Assembly: GCA_045535505.1 (NCBI GenBank)
Contig: JAZSLU010000026.1
Span: forward strand, 1 to 23,128
Reading direction: 5' to 3'
Length of the DNA: 23,128 nt
DNA from: CAKSST01 sp045535505
Lineage (GTDB): Bacteria; Bacillota; Clostridia; Oscillospirales; Acutalibacteraceae
The position numbers and the translations under genes were made by a program. The notes beneath the pieces are model-generated. The model was not told the DNA's origin. It did not search any database and saw only the letters and a list, made by a program, of their open reading frames with translations. Of the stretch, positions 20,312-23,128 are shown piece after piece (the stretch's first letter is position 1; every line of letters starts with the position of its first letter).

Positions 20312-21664
20312 TCACTCCTCAATAGGTGGTGTAGTGTTAAAACGGTCGATTTCTTCCGCTTGTAAACGCTTCATAATTTCTTCAACCTTATCAGCATCAC
20401 CCAAAACGGTCAAAATCTTTTGTGTGATATATTCGCTGTCAAGGTATTCGGTTGCTTTCAAAACATTGTCGATGATTTCCGTTTGGTTGCTCATTTGCGA
20501 GCGTGTATAACTCGGCTCGTCATCAATGTTAGCAATAGCCAAAATACCCTCGATAAATTCGGTTGTATTAAATTCAAAGCCATCTGTCTTTTGATTTAAC
20601 GGTTCATAAGCGGAAATAATCTGTGTAGCCGTTACATTTCCCGCTGATAACACACGAACATCCAAAGCCATAAAATCGTTAAATAACTGCTTTTCAAGGC
20701 GGTCAAGAGCTTCCGCACTTGCTTCAAAAGGCACACTTAAAGTATGCGCATCAACTTCTGCTCCGTCATCACCGTCAGCGTGTGCAACGTGAGTAACAAA
20801 TAACTGTTCAATGAACTTCGCATCATCTTCAGCCTGCATACCGCCACAGTTTTTCAAAATCCAATAAATCAACTCGCCTCTTGAAACATTGTTTACAAGT
20901 TGGCTTTGCATAAGGTCATAGGCATCAATAGTACCTTGATTGCCGACAATATCGCTTTGTTTATTGGTATTATAAAATGGAATTATCGGGAAGCCGTCAT
21001 AATTATCGCCATCGAAAATACGTTCACCGTCTGCTTCGCTTGTTTTCGTGATTTGGATATATTTCCGCTTTTCATTCTTAATAGTTATATCTTCATCTTT
21101 TCGCTTGATATAGTCAGTATATCCGTCTAATTCAAACAAGGTTGCCCTCAACGGCTTTGTATCGTCTATCTGCCAAAATCGAATACCCGCCATTAAAGCG
21201 CCGTTTTCTTCGTCATACAAAGGTACAAATTCAAGCAAAGAATATACTTCCAAGTGGTCGTAATTCCAAAAGCCAAAACTTACACCGCCATTTTTAGCGT
21301 GTGTGGCGGCTTCTTGCACGGCATTGTCAAAATTCTTGCCTAATTTATCCTTTGTTGCCTTATCGGTAAAAGATACACCGTTACCAAGTAAATACTGCAC
21401 CGCTTGAACGGTGAAATAATTATACCAATTTGATGCAATTTTACTGTTTGGCGACCATACATCTTTTACCGCTTTTCCCATTTGATTATAAACATATTTT
21501 TCATATCTCATAATCGTGGGGTTTTTGTGTTTGTAATACAAATCTGCATCTAACGCAACTTTGTATTGTTCACTTGTTTTGTGTTTTTGAATGGCACTCA
21601 ATACAAACTCCATTCTGTCCCGTTCGTTTTCGCCAATTTCCAAAAGGTCTTGATAAGTTTTCAA
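20312..21664 (-). CDS. Portal protein, SPP1 gp6-like
   Basis: This 450-residue protein matches SPP1-type portals: N-terminal MRYEKYVYNQMGKAVKDVWS and YFTVQAVQYLLGNGVSF, a middle beta-rich wing (IRFWQIDDTKPLRATLFELD), a FPIIPFYNTNKQSDIVGNQG motif with the following AYDLMQSQLVNNVSRGEL helix, and a C-terminal crown ending RLQAEEIDRFNTTPPIEE. The portal makes the dodecameric DNA entry ring at one capsid vertex. It sits between the GIY-YIG and MuF genes. No frameshift or truncation was noticed. Confidence 0.92.
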   Translation of the reverse strand: MKTYQDLLEIGENERDRMEFVLSAIQKHKTSEQYKVALDADLYYKHKNPTIMRYEKYVYNQMGKAVKDVWSPNSKIASNWYNYFTVQAVQYLLGNGVSFTDKATKDKLGKNFDNAVQEAATHAKNGGVSFGFWNYDHLEVYSLLEFVPLYDEENGALMAGIRFWQIDDTKPLRATLFELDGYTDYIKRKDEDITIKNEKRKYIQITKTSEADGERIFDGDNYDGFPIIPFYNTNKQSDIVGNQGTIDAYDLMQSQLVNNVSRGELIYWILKNCGGMQAEDDAKFIEQLFVTHVAHADGDDGAEVDAHTLSVPFEASAEALDRLEKQLFNDFMALDVRVLSAGNVTATQIISAYEPLNQKTDGFEFNTTEFIEGILAIANIDDEPSYTRSQMSNQTEIIDNVLKATEYLDSEYITQKILTVLGDADKVEEIMKRLQAEEIDRFNTTPPIEE

Positions 21665-21676
21665 TAAACCACCGCC

Positions 21677-22279
21677 TTATTTATTTTCTGTTCCCCAAGT
21701 AATAGTGCCACCAAATTTTGCGACTTCTTTTTCAAGTTGTCGCATTTTAGTATAATACGCTAAATATATGCCTTGCTCTTTCCAATATTCACCAACATCA
21801 AGCATATCTGTCGGAGATAATTTTCTCGGAGTTATTTGTTTGCGTTTTATTGCTATTCCTCTGTCTGCTTCATTCCAATACCCAGACCATTCCTCGTTAA
21901 ACCTTTCGTTTTCTGCAATAAGCCACAGCCCGTCAATTTCGGGGAAATATCGTTTTGCGGCTCTTATCATAGACAAAACATAAGGATTTAGATAGGTTGA
22001 GTTTATTTTGCCACCGCCAATAGAAATATTATATCCGTTGTTTATACTATCATTTTCAGCAATTAAACGAATTTCCTCTGCTTCCGCTTCTTCTTTTGTA
22101 AGACCATCAACCAAAATAATATGCTTTACATTTTCCCAGCCATATTTTTTTATAGCCCTCGCAACTTTCTTTTGCGTGTTGTAATGTTCTCCATTATATC
22201 CCCATCTTTTCTTTGGGTCTTTGCTAATACCGATGTATTTTTTACCATTCGGAAATATATGGCAATAAACGGAATACAT
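21677..22279 (-). CDS. GIY-YIG-type nuclease with unknown C-terminal domain
   Basis: This 200-residue protein starts with a GIY-YIG-like nuclease domain: MYSVYCHIFPNGKKYIGISK, then DPKKRWG with the catalytic Arg near 25, a helix KVARAIKKYGWENVKHIIL, and EAEAEEIRLIAEND with GYNISIGGG (about residues 67-90). Residues 100-200 form a helical, Trp-rich part (RYFPEIDGLWLIAENERFNE, then EEWSGYWNEADRGIAI and MLDVGEYWKEQGIYLAYYTK) with no recognised motif. The location between terminase and portal is a frequent landing site of phage homing endonucleases, and GGAGG precedes the ATG. Its target is unknown. Confidence 0.7.
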   Translation of the reverse strand: MYSVYCHIFPNGKKYIGISKDPKKRWGYNGEHYNTQKKVARAIKKYGWENVKHIILVDGLTKEEAEAEEIRLIAENDSINNGYNISIGGGKINSTYLNPYVLSMIRAAKRYFPEIDGLWLIAENERFNEEWSGYWNEADRGIAIKRKQITPRKLSPTDMLDVGEYWKEQGIYLAYYTKMRQLEKEVAKFGGTITWGTENK

Positions 22280-22291
22280 ATAGTTTGCCTC

Positions 22292-23128
22292 CTACATAAA
22301 AATCGGTGTGTAATTGCTTGTTGCCTTGCCAACCTTGTTTTTCATAATCGTGTTGGCAAAGTATCGAATATCGTCCATTGCGTGGTCGTTTTCCTTTATG
22401 ACCGTATCAGCAGTTGCTTTATCATCCCACCGATACAAGCCAAATTCGGCTATGCTGTCAACGCAGGAGCGGTGGATTTTGATATTTCCATTTTTCAAGT
22501 AAACCGCTGTCCGTCTTATTCCATCCAGCACATCATTGTTTGCCTTTCGAATCGTAAAACCACGCTTTCGCAATGCAGCAATAAACGAAGCCGCCGAGGG
22601 GTCAACAATCACTTGACGGATGTTATACCCCTTTGCCAATTCCTCCACGGCATCGCAGTAGTCCTCATCCGTCCGCTGTACCGCCTTTTCTCTTCCGTTG
22701 TAGTAATATTCCTTTATCCGTGTCGCTTTGTCGCCCAAAACGCACCACAGACCGGCAGAGAACGGGTTCATTGTGCCGTAGTCAATGGAGATGTAGTGTT
22801 CGCCATTCTTCGGGATTTCGTCAACGATGTTATCTTCTCCAAAATCGTAAACAAGTCCTTCCGCAACGCACCATTCGCCAAGGATATAGCGGTTGTAGAA
22901 AACTCCCGTATACATTGACTTGTAGCGGTCAATAATCCGCTGTGACAAAGACGGGTTGTCTTCAAGTAGAAAATGCAGACGAATTGCATTGTGCTTTTTC
23001 GGCTGACAGACCCATTCTTTATAAAACCAATGCTGCGGCGATGCAGGGTTGCAATTAAACCACAGTTTTGAACCATCCACAGAACAACGGGCGCAGGCCT
23101 GCTCTACGAAAGAGCGGGGTTGCAAGGC
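22292..23128 (-). CDS. terL: Terminase large subunit, C-terminal nuclease part (cut by window)
   Basis: The visible 278 residues run off the right edge, so the N-terminal ATPase is mostly missing. The nuclease domain is clear: HYISIDYGTMNPFSAGLW with the first acidic metal ligand (about 116), RQVIVDPSAASFIAALRKRG with the second (about 176), and HAMDDIRYFANTIM with the last (about 252). Before it, LWFNCNPASPQHWFYKEW is the usual ATPase-end motif. It cuts concatemeric DNA and powers its packaging. The GC content by eye is higher than in the tail genes. Stop TAG lies 12 bases before the GIY-YIG gene. Confidence 0.92.
   Translation of the reverse strand, partial: ALQPRSFVEQACARCSVDGSKLWFNCNPASPQHWFYKEWVCQPKKHNAIRLHFLLEDNPSLSQRIIDRYKSMYTGVFYNRYILGEWCVAEGLVYDFGEDNIVDEIPKNGEHYISIDYGTMNPFSAGLWCVLGDKATRIKEYYYNGREKAVQRTDEDYCDAVEELAKGYNIRQVIVDPSAASFIAALRKRGFTIRKANNDVLDGIRRTAVYLKNGNIKIHRSCVDSIAEFGLYRWDDKATADTVIKENDHAMDDIRYFANTIMKNKVGKATSNYTPIFM

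Noticed and set aside
22121..22918. 265-codon rightward ORF opposite terminase and GIY-YIG genes
   Set aside because: Crosses two real leftward genes and has no ribosome site or recognisable domain.
1..23128. tRNA genes, rRNA, CRISPR arrays, insertion sequences, attachment sites
   Set aside because: No cloverleaf-like segment, regularly spaced repeats, transposase frame or integrase was seen on either strand.

Overview
The window is part of the genome (or prophage) of a tailed siphovirus infecting an AT-rich, low-GC Gram-positive host. A gut Clostridia-type Firmicute is the most likely host. The evidence is strong AGGAGG-type ribosome sites at most starts, three near-consensus sigma-A promoters, an r1t-type holin and XhlA-like protein, a Cpl-7-type wall-binding segment in the endolysin, and an SPP1-like portal, MuF head protein and GP20-type scaffold. 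No integrase, tRNA, rRNA or CRISPR array was found, so lifestyle cannot be decided from this stretch.

Layout. Genes from 23128 down to 6758 run leftward on the minus strand as a packaging, head, tail and lysis order: terminase large subunit (cut by the window edge), a GIY-YIG protein, portal, MuF head protein, gp10-like protein, a promoter, scaffold, major capsid, a tiny HeH/LEM-like ORF, three head-tail joining or terminator proteins, major tail protein, tail assembly chaperones gpG/gpGT (with a T7 slippery site for a programmed -1 frameshift), tape measure, Dit-like protein, tail hub, a small tail protein, tail fibre, amidase endolysin, holin, XhlA-like protein, a small membrane protein, a DUF4406-like protein and a sigma region 4-like helix-turn-helix protein. 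From 3037 down to 1 lies a second leftward operon with its own consensus promoter. It holds small proteins, a zinc-cluster protein, an Xre-type regulator, two micro-ORFs, and a recombination set (P-loop ATPase, Gp157-like protein, ssDNA-binding DUF669-like protein).

Between these two leftward blocks, at about 3121 to 6758, is a rightward cassette of eight ORFs on the opposite strand. It has its own promoter overlapping an inverted repeat, internal hairpins, and a bidirectional terminator at its end. The products are a 45-residue peptide, a putative papain-like cysteine peptidase, a Pro/Gln-rich protein, a 70-residue helical protein, a Gly/Asn/Cys-rich protein with a short hydrophobic segment, a beta-rich protein that may have a jelly-roll fold, an RGG-rich protein and a 106-residue protein. 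None has a function I can name. The cassette's separate orientation, promoter, terminator and unusual composition make it the best candidate here for an undescribed system. A surface, decoration or host-modifying role is only a hypothesis.

How the genes work together: terminase and portal package DNA into a head built from capsid on the GP20-type scaffold. The joining proteins connect the head to a flexible tail whose length is set by the 769-residue tape measure, chaperoned by gpG/gpGT. The hub, Dit-like and fibre proteins form the tip. Holin plus amidase lyse the host. The left operon supplies replication or recombination functions and small regulators.
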